This document shows positions 45,601 through 54,587 of a DNA stretch of 64,000 nucleotides, one piece after another. Position 1 is the stretch's first letter, and every line of letters begins with the position of its first letter. Made by a program: the position numbers and the translations under genes. The notes beneath the pieces were generated by a model. It was not told where the DNA came from. It saw only the letters and a program-made list of their open reading frames with translations, and ran no database searches. The DNA comes from GCA-002733465 sp039969155 (lineage in GTDB: Bacteria; Pseudomonadota; Gammaproteobacteria; Enterobacterales; Kangiellaceae), in the NCBI GenBank assembly GCA_039969155.1, contig JBDVOJ010000106.1, positions 7,659 to 71,658 on the forward strand. Reading direction: 5' to 3'.

Positions 45601-47346
45601 TTGAGTAAGAAACCAGTAGTCATTGTCGCTGTGATGTTCGGTCGCATAAATCCAATCATTCGGAAATAGATCTTGCCCCCTTGAATCTACAACGGTTTTT
45701 ATTACTTGTTTTTGCAAATCATAAAAGTACAAACCGGTGCTAGTAGATAACCACAAATTCCCTTGACTATCTTCGATAATATTATTAAATTCAAGTCGAT
45801 TTTTCTCCTCGAGTGTGTCCCATATAGATTTTGATAGATCTATTAACACGCCTTTTTCTGTCGAGAATAAATATAATTTTCCATCATTGGTTCCGGCCCA
45901 AATCGAGCCATCCGTTCGCACTTGAATTGCCCATACGGTTCGTTTTAGCAGCCGACTTTCTTCTTGGCTACTTGCAAACATAACCGGAAAGTCATAGGAA
46001 AATTTGAACGACTCTGTTGACAAGTCAAAACGAGCCAAACCATACTCGGTAGCTAGCCATAATGCGTTATTGTCGAGAGCCTGCATAGCCCAAACGGCTG
46101 TAAAGTTCTGTTGCGTCAGATCATTTCCTAGGTTCAAATATCGCTTTATTTTACCGGTCAATTTATCTTCTCTATTGAGACCTTCAGTTGTTCCGATCCA
46201 AATTGCTTCTTTTGATTCCGCAAACGACCAAGGTAAATCACTTGATAGCGATTCATCATTGTAAGGAATGGGTCTTAAATTCTCGACCACCTGATTAGGT
46301 TTATACAAGGCTATACCATCGAAAGTAGCAACCCAAATGAGTCCAGAGCTGTCTTCAATAATGTCTGTCACTAAATCACTTGGAATGGTTCGATCATCAA
46401 CCAAACTATATTGATGAGAATAGAACTTCTGTTCTTCTGTTTTGAACAAGCTCAATCCGCTACCACTTGTGCCTACCCAGATCTGATCATCGGAATCGAC
46501 TAACAGCCTCCAAGCAAAATTGCTGACTAATGAATTAGAGTCGCCTTCATCTGCTTTGAACGTCTGTATGTTTTTTGTTTTTGGATTGTATTTAATAACG
46601 CCATTTTCGCGAGTCGCAAGCCATAAATTTCCACGACTGTCTGTATCCAAATCATAAAATGAAAGACCTACCTGGCTGACTTCGGAATGCTTAGTAAAGT
46701 TTTTATCCCGAGTGTCAAAATAGAATAAGCCTAAGTCGCTACCAACCCAGAAACCAAAATTGTCGGCTTTCTTTAAGAAGTTAATCGCATTATCAAGTGC
46801 GAGTTGCTCAGTAATATCGGGTAATGAATATCTGGTGAAATCATTGGTCTGTTCACGATACAGATTAATACTCAAGCCAGCGCTAACCCAGACCCTGTCT
46901 TGAGCATCTTGTGAAATTCCTTGGATTATGTTCCCCGAAATAGAATGCTCATCCGTTTTATCATGCTTAAAAACAATGAAAGATCGCTCATCTTCAGTAA
47001 GCCTCGCTAGTCCTCTGTCGGTGCCAATCCAGAGCCTTTGCTGGTTATCTTCAAACATAACATCGGCCCATGCACTGGGAAGACTGTTAGGGTCATTCAG
47101 GTCGACTGAGTAGTTAACAAAAGAGTAACCATCAAACCGACTAATTCCTTCAGCGGTAGCCATCCAGATAAAACCATCATTACGCTGAATTAATTTATTG
47201 ATGTAGTTAGACTGAATACCAAGACTTGAATCTATTCGATCAAAATGAGACGGATTCTTGGCGTGAGCAATCGTACTGAGAAGCAGTAAAGACAAGGCAT
47301 GGAGTGTATTCTTGCACCAGTTAATGTGCTTACAAATTGATATCAC
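42667..47346 (-). CDS. Second periplasmic-propeller PAS-GGDEF-EAL protein
   Basis: 1559 residues, paralogous in layout to the protein at 2247-6776. A signal peptide (ending near STIAHA) precedes two-component propeller repeats (about 30-690; pattern WIGT..GL), a Y_Y_Y domain (about 770-840), one membrane helix (about 848-866), PAS domains (about 885-1125), GGDEF at 1201-1205 with the I-site RRSD just upstream, and EAL at 1329-1331 with DDFGTGYSSL following. Catalytic signature motifs of both domains are intact. It is a monocistronic receptor by position; its ligand is unknown. Confidence 0.9.
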   Translation of the reverse strand: MISICKHINWCKNTLHALSLLLLSTIAHAKNPSHFDRIDSSLGIQSNYINKLIQRNDGFIWMATAEGISRFDGYSFVNYSVDLNDPNSLPSAWADVMFEDNQQRLWIGTDRGLARLTEDERSFIVFKHDKTDEHSISGNIIQGISQDAQDRVWVSAGLSINLYREQTNDFTRYSLPDITEQLALDNAINFLKKADNFGFWVGSDLGLFYFDTRDKNFTKHSEVSQVGLSFYDLDTDSRGNLWLATRENGVIKYNPKTKNIQTFKADEGDSNSLVSNFAWRLLVDSDDQIWVGTSGSGLSLFKTEEQKFYSHQYSLVDDRTIPSDLVTDIIEDSSGLIWVATFDGIALYKPNQVVENLRPIPYNDESLSSDLPWSFAESKEAIWIGTTEGLNREDKLTGKIKRYLNLGNDLTQQNFTAVWAMQALDNNALWLATEYGLARFDLSTESFKFSYDFPVMFASSQEESRLLKRTVWAIQVRTDGSIWAGTNDGKLYLFSTEKGVLIDLSKSIWDTLEEKNRLEFNNIIEDSQGNLWLSTSTGLYFYDLQKQVIKTVVDSRGQDLFPNDWIYATEHHSDNDYWFLTQNYGAFLLRLDSTGVASVQAHIHTHTQKFADSSLYNVYPISKDEVWFTASKNIYQYNLPNNQLVNYGSEQVLPELVFHENTQFLDSAGRLIFGSSKGVIRFSPTELRIAELKRRDNVPPLYLTKLTTNLSSYQSNNAKKSRQLNNIVRDDRELTKPLHTYHSMQFSYEHSVFDFEFLALDYANTKNIKYSYRLNGFNSNWSEFSHRRKFTFTNLPAGEYLLQVRASNGVHRWEDTPANFRIIINPPPWRTWPAYISYSIVLFLISIFGYRFWRKQLLMKYALDDSKIKLEQALWGSGDELWEWNIETGKLNKQNIFEEFVQVNAINKESLSSLMTQIHPDDRQRLRSDISDVLTGKKNKIESIYRRKTKDGAWVWLLDKAKVSDYTNQGTPSRISGTTRNVDNLKRAEEKNQLLASAFQSTNDGAIILNQKLEIIAINDAFTRITGFDSSIVGDVFDGKGISSSKITSDGEMLSGKIMKEILAHGFYTRELWLRNSSGRKIPVDMKMAAVVSEAGDESNFVITITDINYRIKAERELRRLADYDSLTSLPNRSKLTMQLEQSILLAKENASLLAVLFIDLDNFKNVNDSLGHSFGDSVLIAVAERLRSCVRRSDIIARLGGDEFTIALVGLDTLDAVVKVANNILLAMQRPFTVGEHDLVISPSIGISVLGENGSDVETLLSNADIAMYHAKNHGKNNFSFFSDSMNERLINRIALEKRVRLGLENDEFVLHYQPKIGLLSGHIVGFEALVRWNDPERGLVAPNEFIPIAEETGLILPLGAWVLNAACKQLKEWNSMGFQTLNLAVNLSALQFQDKNLIDTVEQALTKHGIAIENFELEITESSLMENMTHTIKTLNRLREFGLKLSLDDFGTGYSSLNYLKKFPIQTLKIDRSFISDLTRDKRDAKMVASIVALAHNLDLRVIGEGVEDREQLAMLHQFGVDEVQGYLLGKPCCAVQATKLLQSNLDISDLIKPISV

Positions 47347-47455
47347 TTAACCAGTGAGCTATTTATTATCTCACTCATAGATATAGTTATAGTTGAATTT
47401 TTGTTTAATTGAAAGGGATAAAGGGGTTAAAAGAATACTTCTATCCCCGATTAAA

Positions 47456-48658
47456 TCATTGACGAACCTTCAAGCTTTCTGCATGAAAAATTAGCCCCTC
47501 AGCAGTGGCTATTTGCTCTGCTAACTGTGCCAGCTCCTTTCGGCCTTGATCATTCACTGTTTGAATGGTCAAAAACCGTAAGAAGGTTAGAACGTTCAGC
47601 CCACCATTCTGCCTAGCATTACCTAAGGTGGGCAAGGTGTGGTTTGGGCCAGTAATATAGTCACCAAGTGCTACAGCACTATTGGCACCCATAAACAAAG
47701 AGCCATAATTCGATAGTGATTTCGAATCTATACCTGAATGACATAACATCAAATGTTCCGGAGCATAACTTTCACTAAGTGCCGTCATTTGGATTGGGTC
47801 TTCCGCATAAATTAACTCTACCTGCTTTCCACTAAGGAGCTTTTTGGTGGATTGATTGCCTTCCAAATAGCTAAGCATTGAAACTAGCCAGGGTCGATCA
47901 TCGCTAACAATGATTGAACAGGCTAATGGGTCATGCTCGGCCTGAGCAAGCGCATCGAGCGCCAGCCAGTCAATTGGTTGGGTCGAATCACACAAAGCTA
48001 GCAACTCGCTTGGACCTGCAACTCCGTCAATTTTTACGATAGTTTGTAATTGTTTTTTGGCTTCATTAACCCATGCATTACCGGGGCCAACTACCACATC
48101 GACAGGCGCTTCACTGCGGTAACCAAATGCCAGGGCAGCGATTGCCTGTACTCCACCGATTCGGAGAAATTTTGTTGCGCCAGCCAGTGAGGCTGCAGCT
48201 AGCAATGCAGGATTGTTAGATGGAGAACACGCAATGCGAACTTTTGATCCAGCAACTTTTGCTGGGATTAACGTCATCAACGCTGTGGAGATTAAAGGGA
48301 ATCGCCCACCAGGAATGTATGCCCCAATCCTTTCGATAGGCTCAACCATTTGTCCAAATTGTCCGTATTCATCATCAAAGGTACGGTTACACACACCCTC
48401 TTTTTGAAACTCGGCAAATCGCTGTATCCGACTGGCAGCAACCCTTATTGCCTTGGCAAGTTCTGGCTCGAGTTGATAATCTTCAAATGGCATTAAAGGT
48501 ATTTCTTCGACTGTCTGTTGGTCATACTCAAGGGCAAGAGCTTCGATTGCTTGATCACCTTGCGCCTTTATTGTTGCCAACATAGCCGAAACTTTATTCG
48601 CTATCTGAGGATCACTGGCAAGACTTTGTCTTTTCCAGTCTTGCGCCTTAATTATCAT
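47456..48658 (-). CDS. hisD: Histidinol dehydrogenase
   Basis: About 400 residues from ATG 48658, which overlaps the hisA/I/E stop by 11 bases; an in-frame ATG at 48703 lies inside the previous gene and would add 15 residues. Zinc-dependent NAD enzyme that oxidises histidinol to histidine in two steps. Landmarks: IERIGAYIPGGRFPLIST, VVGPGNAWVNEAKKQL, GVAGPSELLALCD, AQAEHDP and YAPEHLML, and SAVALGDYITGPNHTLPT. It is the last gene of the his operon here, whereas in E. coli it is second. Confidence 0.95.
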   Translation of the reverse strand: MIIKAQDWKRQSLASDPQIANKVSAMLATIKAQGDQAIEALALEYDQQTVEEIPLMPFEDYQLEPELAKAIRVAASRIQRFAEFQKEGVCNRTFDDEYGQFGQMVEPIERIGAYIPGGRFPLISTALMTLIPAKVAGSKVRIACSPSNNPALLAAASLAGATKFLRIGGVQAIAALAFGYRSEAPVDVVVGPGNAWVNEAKKQLQTIVKIDGVAGPSELLALCDSTQPIDWLALDALAQAEHDPLACSIIVSDDRPWLVSMLSYLEGNQSTKKLLSGKQVELIYAEDPIQMTALSESYAPEHLMLCHSGIDSKSLSNYGSLFMGANSAVALGDYITGPNHTLPTLGNARQNGGLNVLTFLRFLTIQTVNDQGRKELAQLAEQIATAEGLIFHAESLKVRQ

Positions 48659-49889
48659 TAAACCGGCCTCGTAGTTCTGTGGTGATATCACTAATGTCGA
48701 CACCTTTAGCTAGTGAGTCAACTAGTGCAAAAAAGATCAGATCCGATGCTTCCCAACGAACATCTTCAAAATCTTGCGCCTCAATTAATTCTTGCGCCTC
48801 TTCGAGTATTTTCTCCGCTCTAAACTCAGCGGACTTAAACAAGCTGGTCGTGAATGATTTTTCTGGAAGTTCAGCTTTTCGTTTTTCAAGCAGCTGAGTT
48901 AATCGCGCTAAATCAAAAGGTTTTTTTTGCGATGCAAAGCAACTGTAACGCTCAAAGTGACAGGCATTACCCGTTTGTTTGACTCTAAATAACAAAGTAT
49001 CGCCATCACAATCAATATCGACTTGAACTAATTGCTGTTGATTGCCACTGGTTAGCCCTTTTTGCCACAACTGACTGCGGCTTCGGCTCCAGTAAGTTCC
49101 AGTGCGATTCTGTAACGCATTGGTCAACGACTCGCGATTTGAGTAGGCCAACATTAACACTTTGTCGGTATCAACATCCTGCACCACGGTTGGTATGAGT
49201 GGCAGCTTGTCAAAGTCGACCTGAGTCAAAAAGCAATCAATTAAAGAGAGCTTGCCGGTGTAAATCGACATACCGATTTGGCCATTAGCGCCCAGCTTAG
49301 TGAACCAGTCAATGTCTTCTAATGAGGTAATTCCGCCGGCAATTGTCACTGGAATGGGTGAAGCTTCGATGACCTGTTGATTGCGAGTTCGGTCAAGCCC
49401 CTCAAGCAACCCTTCTTTTTCAACTTGGGTGTATAAAAACTCACTACAATTTTTTGCAAGTTCAGGAATAAGATCGAGTACTCTTTCACCTTCAGTGGTT
49501 TGCCAGCCTTGAGTTGACCAATAGTCACCTTTAGCATCAATGGCAAATATGAGCGCTTCTTTGGAAAGTTTCTTAACCCAATCTTTTCGACAGTTTGTTC
49601 CAATGATGATTTTACTCGCACCAGCCTTAATATACTCCTGAGCGGTTGCTAAATCCCGAATACCTCCTCCAACACGACACGCACGTTTTTTTAACAATTG
49701 CTTAATCAGTTTTTTGTTATCACCTTTGCCTAATGCGGCATCGAGATCAATGATTGCCACTTCGCCAAACAGTGAGAATTCTTCAAGCAGCTCGAAGACA
49801 TCTTCTCTCTCTACCACTTTATCTTTTGCCTGACCTTGTTTTAGTTGAACCGCTTTGCCGTTCATCAGGTCTATCGATGGAATTAACAT
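48648..49889 (-). CDS. hisA/hisIE: HisA-HisI-HisE triple fusion
   Basis: 413 residues carrying three steps of the pathway. Residues 1-228: HisA barrel (IPSIDLMNGKAVQLKQG with catalytic-type Asp, VGGGIRD, FAIDAKG with the second Asp, IAGGI). Residues about 230-325: PRA-cyclohydrolase HisI (TGTYWSRSRSQLWQKG, DIDCDGDTLLF, ACHFERYSC). Residues about 328-413: PRA-pyrophosphohydrolase HisE (EKILEEAQELIEA, WEASDLIFFAL). HisIE fusion is common; joining it to HisA is unusual. Starts with AGGAAG at a proper distance. hisF is separate, 66 bases upstream. Confidence 0.93.
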   Translation of the reverse strand: MLIPSIDLMNGKAVQLKQGQAKDKVVEREDVFELLEEFSLFGEVAIIDLDAALGKGDNKKLIKQLLKKRACRVGGGIRDLATAQEYIKAGASKIIIGTNCRKDWVKKLSKEALIFAIDAKGDYWSTQGWQTTEGERVLDLIPELAKNCSEFLYTQVEKEGLLEGLDRTRNQQVIEASPIPVTIAGGITSLEDIDWFTKLGANGQIGMSIYTGKLSLIDCFLTQVDFDKLPLIPTVVQDVDTDKVLMLAYSNRESLTNALQNRTGTYWSRSRSQLWQKGLTSGNQQQLVQVDIDCDGDTLLFRVKQTGNACHFERYSCFASQKKPFDLARLTQLLEKRKAELPEKSFTTSLFKSAEFRAEKILEEAQELIEAQDFEDVRWEASDLIFFALVDSLAKGVDISDITTELRGRFNDN

Positions 49890-49955
49890 ATTTACTTCCT
49901 AATAATTAAATTTAAACTTTCTCGTTTAAAGTTCTGATTTTCCGTATTTCTAGTT

Positions 49956-50735
49956 TTACAGCCGCGTGGCAATACCGTTTTTTAACATGTATTGTTTCAC
50001 TTGTTGCACACTATATTCACCCGAATGAAACATGCCAGCGGCTAAGCAAGCATCAGCGCCATGATTAAAAGCATCAACAAAATGTTGTTCATTCTTAGCG
50101 CCCCCTGAAGCAATCACTTGTACTGGCACCTGTTGACTAATTTGTGCAGTTAACTTGGTATCAAATCCACTTCCAGTTCCGTCTTTATGCATCGCCGTTA
50201 GCAGAATTTCTCCAGCACCACGTTCGGCGACTTCTTTGGTCCAATCAAAAAAGTTACGTTCCACGAGTTTTCTACCACCATTAATATAAAACCGATGTTG
50301 TTCTTGCTCAGCATTAACATCAATCGCGACTACCACACATTGGCTACCGTAAGCCACAGCAGTCTGGTTAATGATTTCCGGGGTTAGAACCGCCGTGGTA
50401 TTGAGCGCAACTTTATCCGCACCGGCATCGAGAAACGCTTTTACATCATCTAGTTTCTTTAAACCGCCACCCACAGTAAAAGGAATCGATATATGCTTTG
50501 CAATATCTGTCACCAGCTTGAGCGCCGTCGGACGATTTTCATTACTAGCAGAGATATCTAAGAAAACCAATTCGTCTGCGCCTTGTTGTTCATACGCAAC
50601 TGCAAGTTCTACCGGATCGCCCATATCTCTTAGTTGTTTAAAGTTAGTTCCTTTAACCACTCGACCTTTATCGACATCCAGACAAACGATAATTCTCGGT
50701 AGTAAACTATCATTAGTATTATATGAACTACTCAT
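49956..50735 (-). CDS. hisF: Imidazole glycerol phosphate synthase cyclase subunit
   Basis: 259-residue TIM barrel that, with HisH ammonia, forms IGP and AICAR. Catalytic Asp residues sit in IIVCLDVDKGRVVKG (near residue 20) and VVVAIDVNAE (about 138). TVGGGLK, KVALNTTA, KDGTGSGFD and VIASGGAKN are phosphate-binding or barrel landmarks. The N-terminus is a few residues longer than E. coli HisF. Overlaps hisH by eight bases. Confidence 0.96.
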   Translation of the reverse strand: MSSSYNTNDSLLPRIIVCLDVDKGRVVKGTNFKQLRDMGDPVELAVAYEQQGADELVFLDISASNENRPTALKLVTDIAKHISIPFTVGGGLKKLDDVKAFLDAGADKVALNTTAVLTPEIINQTAVAYGSQCVVVAIDVNAEQEQHRFYINGGRKLVERNFFDWTKEVAERGAGEILLTAMHKDGTGSGFDTKLTAQISQQVPVQVIASGGAKNEQHFVDAFNHGADACLAAGMFHSGEYSVQQVKQYMLKNGIATRL

Positions 50736-51342
50736 TAGTCTGATCTCCTAAATTGCCATCGAGCACTTGACTAATTAGCTCAATTCCAACTCGTCCCGAT
50801 TTTTCTGGATGAAACTGCATTCCAACAAAACTACCTGAACTAACTGCTGCACAAAAGGTTTCACCATAAGTTGTTGAGGCGATACTAATATCGCTACTTT
50901 GCAGAGCATAACTATTAACAAAATAAACGATAGCCTCGGGCCATATTTGGCTGGTCAAGGTGGCCCAACCCACCATGGGCTTTTTAGGAAAATCTAGCTT
51001 TTCTACTTTGCCTTTAAACCAACCCAATCCACGAGCCTCTGGGTCCTCTTGACTACTTTCAAAAAAAATCTGCATGCCGACACAAATACCTAACATAGGA
51101 ATAGATTGTTGATAAACCTGTTTCAAATATTCAGGCCATCCATTTTGACTGAGATTTTTCATCACTGTACCAAATCGTCCTTGGCCGGGAATAACGACAC
51201 CGTCAAACTGGCCTTGGTTAGGTCTGTCTAAAATAGTGACCGCAAAACCTAAGCGTTCGATCGCGGCTTTCAAGCTAAATAAATTGCCCGCTTTGGTGTC
51301 AACAATCAAAATTTGTTTAGCGTTTAAATCAGTAGTGCTCAT
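50728..51342 (-). CDS. hisH: Imidazole glycerol phosphate synthase glutamine amidotransferase subunit
   Basis: 204-residue class I amidotransferase providing ammonia to HisF. Triad: Cys in LGICVGMQIF (about 85), His and Glu in MQFHPEKSG (about 184-186). Begins with IVDTKAGNLFSLKAAIERLG and has VVIPGQGRFG as oxyanion-type loop. Usual family length. Overlap with hisF favours equal synthesis. Confidence 0.95.
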   Translation of the reverse strand: MSTTDLNAKQILIVDTKAGNLFSLKAAIERLGFAVTILDRPNQGQFDGVVIPGQGRFGTVMKNLSQNGWPEYLKQVYQQSIPMLGICVGMQIFFESSQEDPEARGLGWFKGKVEKLDFPKKPMVGWATLTSQIWPEAIVYFVNSYALQSSDISIASTTYGETFCAAVSSGSFVGMQFHPEKSGRVGIELISQVLDGNLGDQTNE

Positions 51343-51417
51343 AATCTTCGCTCTTTACGCTTTCGACGTATCCGCTGAATTCTTTTCAGCTTGTAACTAT
51401 TGGAGTAATTCACGATC

Positions 51418-52014
51418 CTATAGCCTTCCTTTAGTAGTGTTTTGACCAGAAGCTGGGGTCAATGCCTCATTAAGTGCATACGCAACCGCTTTAAAACAGC
51501 CTTCCACTAAGTGGTGATTGTTTCTAAAATACATCGGCTTAATATGCAAAGTTAACGCGGCATTATTGGCTAAGGTATTGAAGAAATGCTCAAACATCTC
51601 TGTGCTGATGTTACCTATGTTCTCTCGAGTAAACTCAAGTTCTCCCACGTAAATTCCTCGACCAGAAATATCGACCGCACACATGATTAAAGCCTCATCC
51701 ATTGGTAATAATCGCTGACCGTAGCGTTTCATAGAGTCTAACGCACGCCAGCTTTGCTGGAGTGCATCGCCCAAGCAAATAGCCACATCTTCCACGGTGT
51801 GATGATCATCTACCTCTAAATCGCCCGATACTTTTATCGACAAGTCCCAGCGAGCGTGATTTGCCAATTGTTCTAACATGTGATTGAAAAAACCAATGCC
51901 TGTATCAATCTCGACTTGCTGGCGACCATGAATGTTTAATTCAAGTTCGATGGTGGTTTCTTTAGTCTTTCTTGAAATCTTGATTGATTGATTGTTATTT
52001 ATCGACATAGCCAT
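51418..52014 (-). CDS. hisB: Imidazoleglycerol-phosphate dehydratase (monofunctional HisB)
   Basis: 198 residues, dehydratase domain only; the HAD phosphatase part of E. coli HisB is absent. Metal-binding His motifs: FFNHMLEQLANHA, DDHHTVEDVAI, MYFRNNHHLVEGCFKA. It overlaps the previous gene, whose C-terminal HAD domain probably supplies the missing histidinol phosphatase. The start could be ATG 52014 or the internal ATG 52008. Confidence 0.95.
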   Translation of the reverse strand: MAMSINNNQSIKISRKTKETTIELELNIHGRQQVEIDTGIGFFNHMLEQLANHARWDLSIKVSGDLEVDDHHTVEDVAICLGDALQQSWRALDSMKRYGQRLLPMDEALIMCAVDISGRGIYVGELEFTRENIGNISTEMFEHFFNTLANNAALTLHIKPMYFRNNHHLVEGCFKAVAYALNEALTPASGQNTTKGRL

Positions 52015-53636
52015 TTCTCCAGTTCATTAATATTATCCAGTACGATATCTGCACCGGCCTGATACAAAGCTTCAACTTTGTTACTACCGATGCCAATCGC
52101 GAAACTCCCCGAAGCGACCGCGGCTTGCATGTCGTCAGGATTATCTCCACACATCCAGCTAAGTTCAGAGTATTTTTGTTGCAATTTTTGAATGCCTTCC
52201 GGCGAGGGCTTTCCTTGTTGAACATCATCTAAGCTGATTAGCTCTAATGAAGATAAATTTACAAACGCTTGTCCTGCTAGCGCTTCCTTTTTCGGTCGGC
52301 CAGTGACAATGGTAAAATTTTTATTTGATTGATTGATTTTACTGACAAAGGATTGATTAATTAAAGGCGTTTCGTTGTTGACTAGTCCGTCATTGTTTTC
52401 GCCAAGATAGATGGTTTGGAAAACATCGGTGACTTTCTCTAGCGAAACATCGACATCAAGATTTAGTAGAAGCTGTCGACTCAGTACCCAGTCATTGTTA
52501 AAACCACCTTGCCGCCTCAAGGATTCAATATCATCGACCGAGATGTTCCTTCCAGACAGAGCTTTAACCGTTGCTAAAACGGATTGATCATAACTACCAC
52601 TGGTATCAATTAAGACGCCATCCATATCAAAACAAATCAGCTCGGGAACTAGACATTGCTGCAAGGCTTTTATTAATCGTTTGAGATTAGTTGGGATCGA
52701 TATTCGAATACAATCGACCAGCTCTTCTTCAGTAAAGGTACGGATCAGTATGCCTTGTTTTGCCATAAAAGCTTTAACCGCAGCGGCCATTTTAGTCGGA
52801 AGTTTAATCAATACAAAATTAGCTTGGCTGGGAAAAACCGTTATTTTGTTTTGAATTAGCCACTCGCTCAACACTTGGCGATTTTTCTTTATCAAGTCAC
52901 AGTAGTCGCGCATTTCTTTTTGGTTGTCATCGAGCAAGGCTTGCTCTGCCACTTGCAAACTGGGTGTTGCGATATTAAAAGGCATGCAGCGTACTCGGAA
53001 CGCTTCAATTAAAGATTCTCTTCCTAAGATATACCCCAATCGGATCCCTGCCAGTCCATAGGCTTTAGAAAAAGTTCTCAAAATCACCAGATTGTTATAT
53101 TCCGGTAGCAAGGTTGCAACCACAGAATCAAATTCAGCAAATTCGATATAAGCTTCGTCTAGAAAAACCCAACTGTTGGTCGTTTGGGCGGCCTGTAAAA
53201 TGGCAATTAGATCGGCATTAGCAATCGCTTCGCCTGTCGGATTATTTGGACGAGTGATTATAGTGACACTGTTTTTAGTTCGCTTAACTTGAGCGATAGT
53301 CGCCTCGACATCGATTGCCAAATTTTCCCGGGGCGGAATCACAAGCGCATCTTGCTGCCAACTTTTGACTCCCCAGGTATATTGTGAAAATGCCGGTAGT
53401 GGCAATATCATTTGGTAATTCTCTTTGATCATTCTCATCAAAATCATGATCGCCTCATCCCCGCCATTAGTACAAAGCACTTGCGTTGGCAAGAGTTGAT
53501 TCTGCTTGGCGATTAACCGCTCTAGCGGCTCTCTGTCAGGATATTGCCAAAGAGTCTCACCATAACTGAATTTTTCAGTGAGAGGGTTCACCCTGTCACT
53601 CCTCTCATTAAAATCTAACTTCAATGGCTTATTCAT
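51999..53636 (-). CDS. hisC: HisC aminotransferase fused to a HAD phosphatase
   Basis: 545 residues. Residues 1-about 325: histidinol-phosphate aminotransferase, PLP type (TNGGDEAIM, RPNNPTGEA, LDEAYIEFAE, and SKAYGLAGIRLGY with the PLP lysine). Residues about 331-545: HAD subfamily IA phosphatase with nucleophile FDMDGVLIDT, Thr in IVTGRP, Lys in GKPSPEG and acidic pair in CGDNPDDMQ, i.e. catalytically intact. HolPase activity is inferred from position: no other phosphatase is present in this otherwise complete operon. Confidence 0.93.
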   Translation of the reverse strand: MNKPLKLDFNERSDRVNPLTEKFSYGETLWQYPDREPLERLIAKQNQLLPTQVLCTNGGDEAIMILMRMIKENYQMILPLPAFSQYTWGVKSWQQDALVIPPRENLAIDVEATIAQVKRTKNSVTIITRPNNPTGEAIANADLIAILQAAQTTNSWVFLDEAYIEFAEFDSVVATLLPEYNNLVILRTFSKAYGLAGIRLGYILGRESLIEAFRVRCMPFNIATPSLQVAEQALLDDNQKEMRDYCDLIKKNRQVLSEWLIQNKITVFPSQANFVLIKLPTKMAAAVKAFMAKQGILIRTFTEEELVDCIRISIPTNLKRLIKALQQCLVPELICFDMDGVLIDTSGSYDQSVLATVKALSGRNISVDDIESLRRQGGFNNDWVLSRQLLLNLDVDVSLEKVTDVFQTIYLGENNDGLVNNETPLINQSFVSKINQSNKNFTIVTGRPKKEALAGQAFVNLSSLELISLDDVQQGKPSPEGIQKLQQKYSELSWMCGDNPDDMQAAVASGSFAIGIGSNKVEALYQAGADIVLDNINELEKWLCR

Positions 53637-53649
53637 GATTATCTCTCGA

Positions 53650-54498
53650 CTAGATCGCTTTGCGGATTGGCATTTCTAATATATCAGTTGCGCCAGCTTG
53701 AATGAGTTGAGGGATGAGATCTCTGATCTGACTTTTTTTAACTGCCGCTTTCACCGCAAATCCCTTGTCCTGATAGAGTGATGAAACTGTGGGGTATCGC
53801 ATGGAAGGTAACAAGTCGACCACCGTTTCAATCGCATCGGTGCCACAGTTCATTTCTAGCAAAACGCGCTCTCGACCGTTGATCACCGCTTGCATTAATG
53901 TCAGCAAGTCATCGATATCTCTCTTTTTACCCGGATCTTTCATTGTCTCGCTGTTGGCGATAAACTGAGTCGAGCTAGTCATTACCGTATCGACTATTTT
54001 TAGACGGTTAGCCAAAATAGTCGTTCCTGTGGACGTATTATCAATAATCATATCGGCATCTTCCGGCGGGAAGACTTCGGTAGCCCCGTAAGAGCGCAGC
54101 AGCTGATAGTCTAGTCCCAGCTTATCTAAATAATCAGCGCTGATATTTTTATATTCTGAGGCAACAATCAACTTACGCTTTTTCATTTCTTCCCAATCCC
54201 AGTCTTCAGGAATACAGGCGACAATTCTCACAGGGTCATAGCCAAGATTTTTTAGAATCTCAACATTACAACGCCTCTCTTGGATCCAATCAATTCCCGC
54301 AAAACCAATATCATGTTGACCTAATTCAACCATCGAAGGGATGTTTTGGCTTTTTAGTAATTTAACTTCTAAGTCAAATCCGTAAGCGTTTGGCCGATAG
54401 TTGCGATCGTCTCCGATTAATTCAATACCGCAATCCGAAAGTAATGCCAGCACCTTAGTGCTGATCCGTCCTTTGGGTAGTACAAGCTTTAAAGTCAT
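53650..54498 (-). CDS. hisG: ATP phosphoribosyltransferase, long form
   Basis: 282 residues, the long HisG with a C-terminal ACT-like domain that binds histidine for feedback control (about 210-282: LLEMNCGTDAIETVVDLLPSM, MRYPTVSSLY). Catalytic part: LVLPKGRIS, GQHDIGFAGIDW and DMIIDNTSTGTTILANR, the last holding the PRPP loop. First enzyme of histidine synthesis and first gene of the operon, 36 bases after the attenuator terminator. No HisZ is needed with this form. Confidence 0.96.
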   Translation of the reverse strand: MTLKLVLPKGRISTKVLALLSDCGIELIGDDRNYRPNAYGFDLEVKLLKSQNIPSMVELGQHDIGFAGIDWIQERRCNVEILKNLGYDPVRIVACIPEDWDWEEMKKRKLIVASEYKNISADYLDKLGLDYQLLRSYGATEVFPPEDADMIIDNTSTGTTILANRLKIVDTVMTSSTQFIANSETMKDPGKKRDIDDLLTLMQAVINGRERVLLEMNCGTDAIETVVDLLPSMRYPTVSSLYQDKGFAVKAAVKKSQIRDLIPQLIQAGATDILEMPIRKAI

Positions 54499-54533
54499 GA
54501 TGGTTTCTCTTAAGTTAGTTAAATAAAAGGCAT

Positions 54534-54570
54534 AAAAAAAGCCCCGATTACTGAGTAAGCGGGGCTTTTT
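54534..54570 (-). terminator. his attenuator terminator
   Basis: On the minus strand: stem AAAAAGCCCCG / CGGGGCTTTTTTT with a 13-base loop (54547-54559), then ATGCC. It lies between the His leader peptide and hisG, so it must be bypassed for hisG transcription. Confidence 0.9.
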
Positions 54571-54587
54571 ATAAATTTGCTATTTAA

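Noticed and set aside
47400..47456. GGGATA/TATCCC repeat downstream of hisD as terminator
   Set aside because: Short stem with a long loop and no T-run on the minus strand.
51995..52228. 77-codon frame overlapping hisC and hisB
   Set aside because: Alternative-frame shadow; the fused HAD domain uses this sequence in its own frame with intact motifs.
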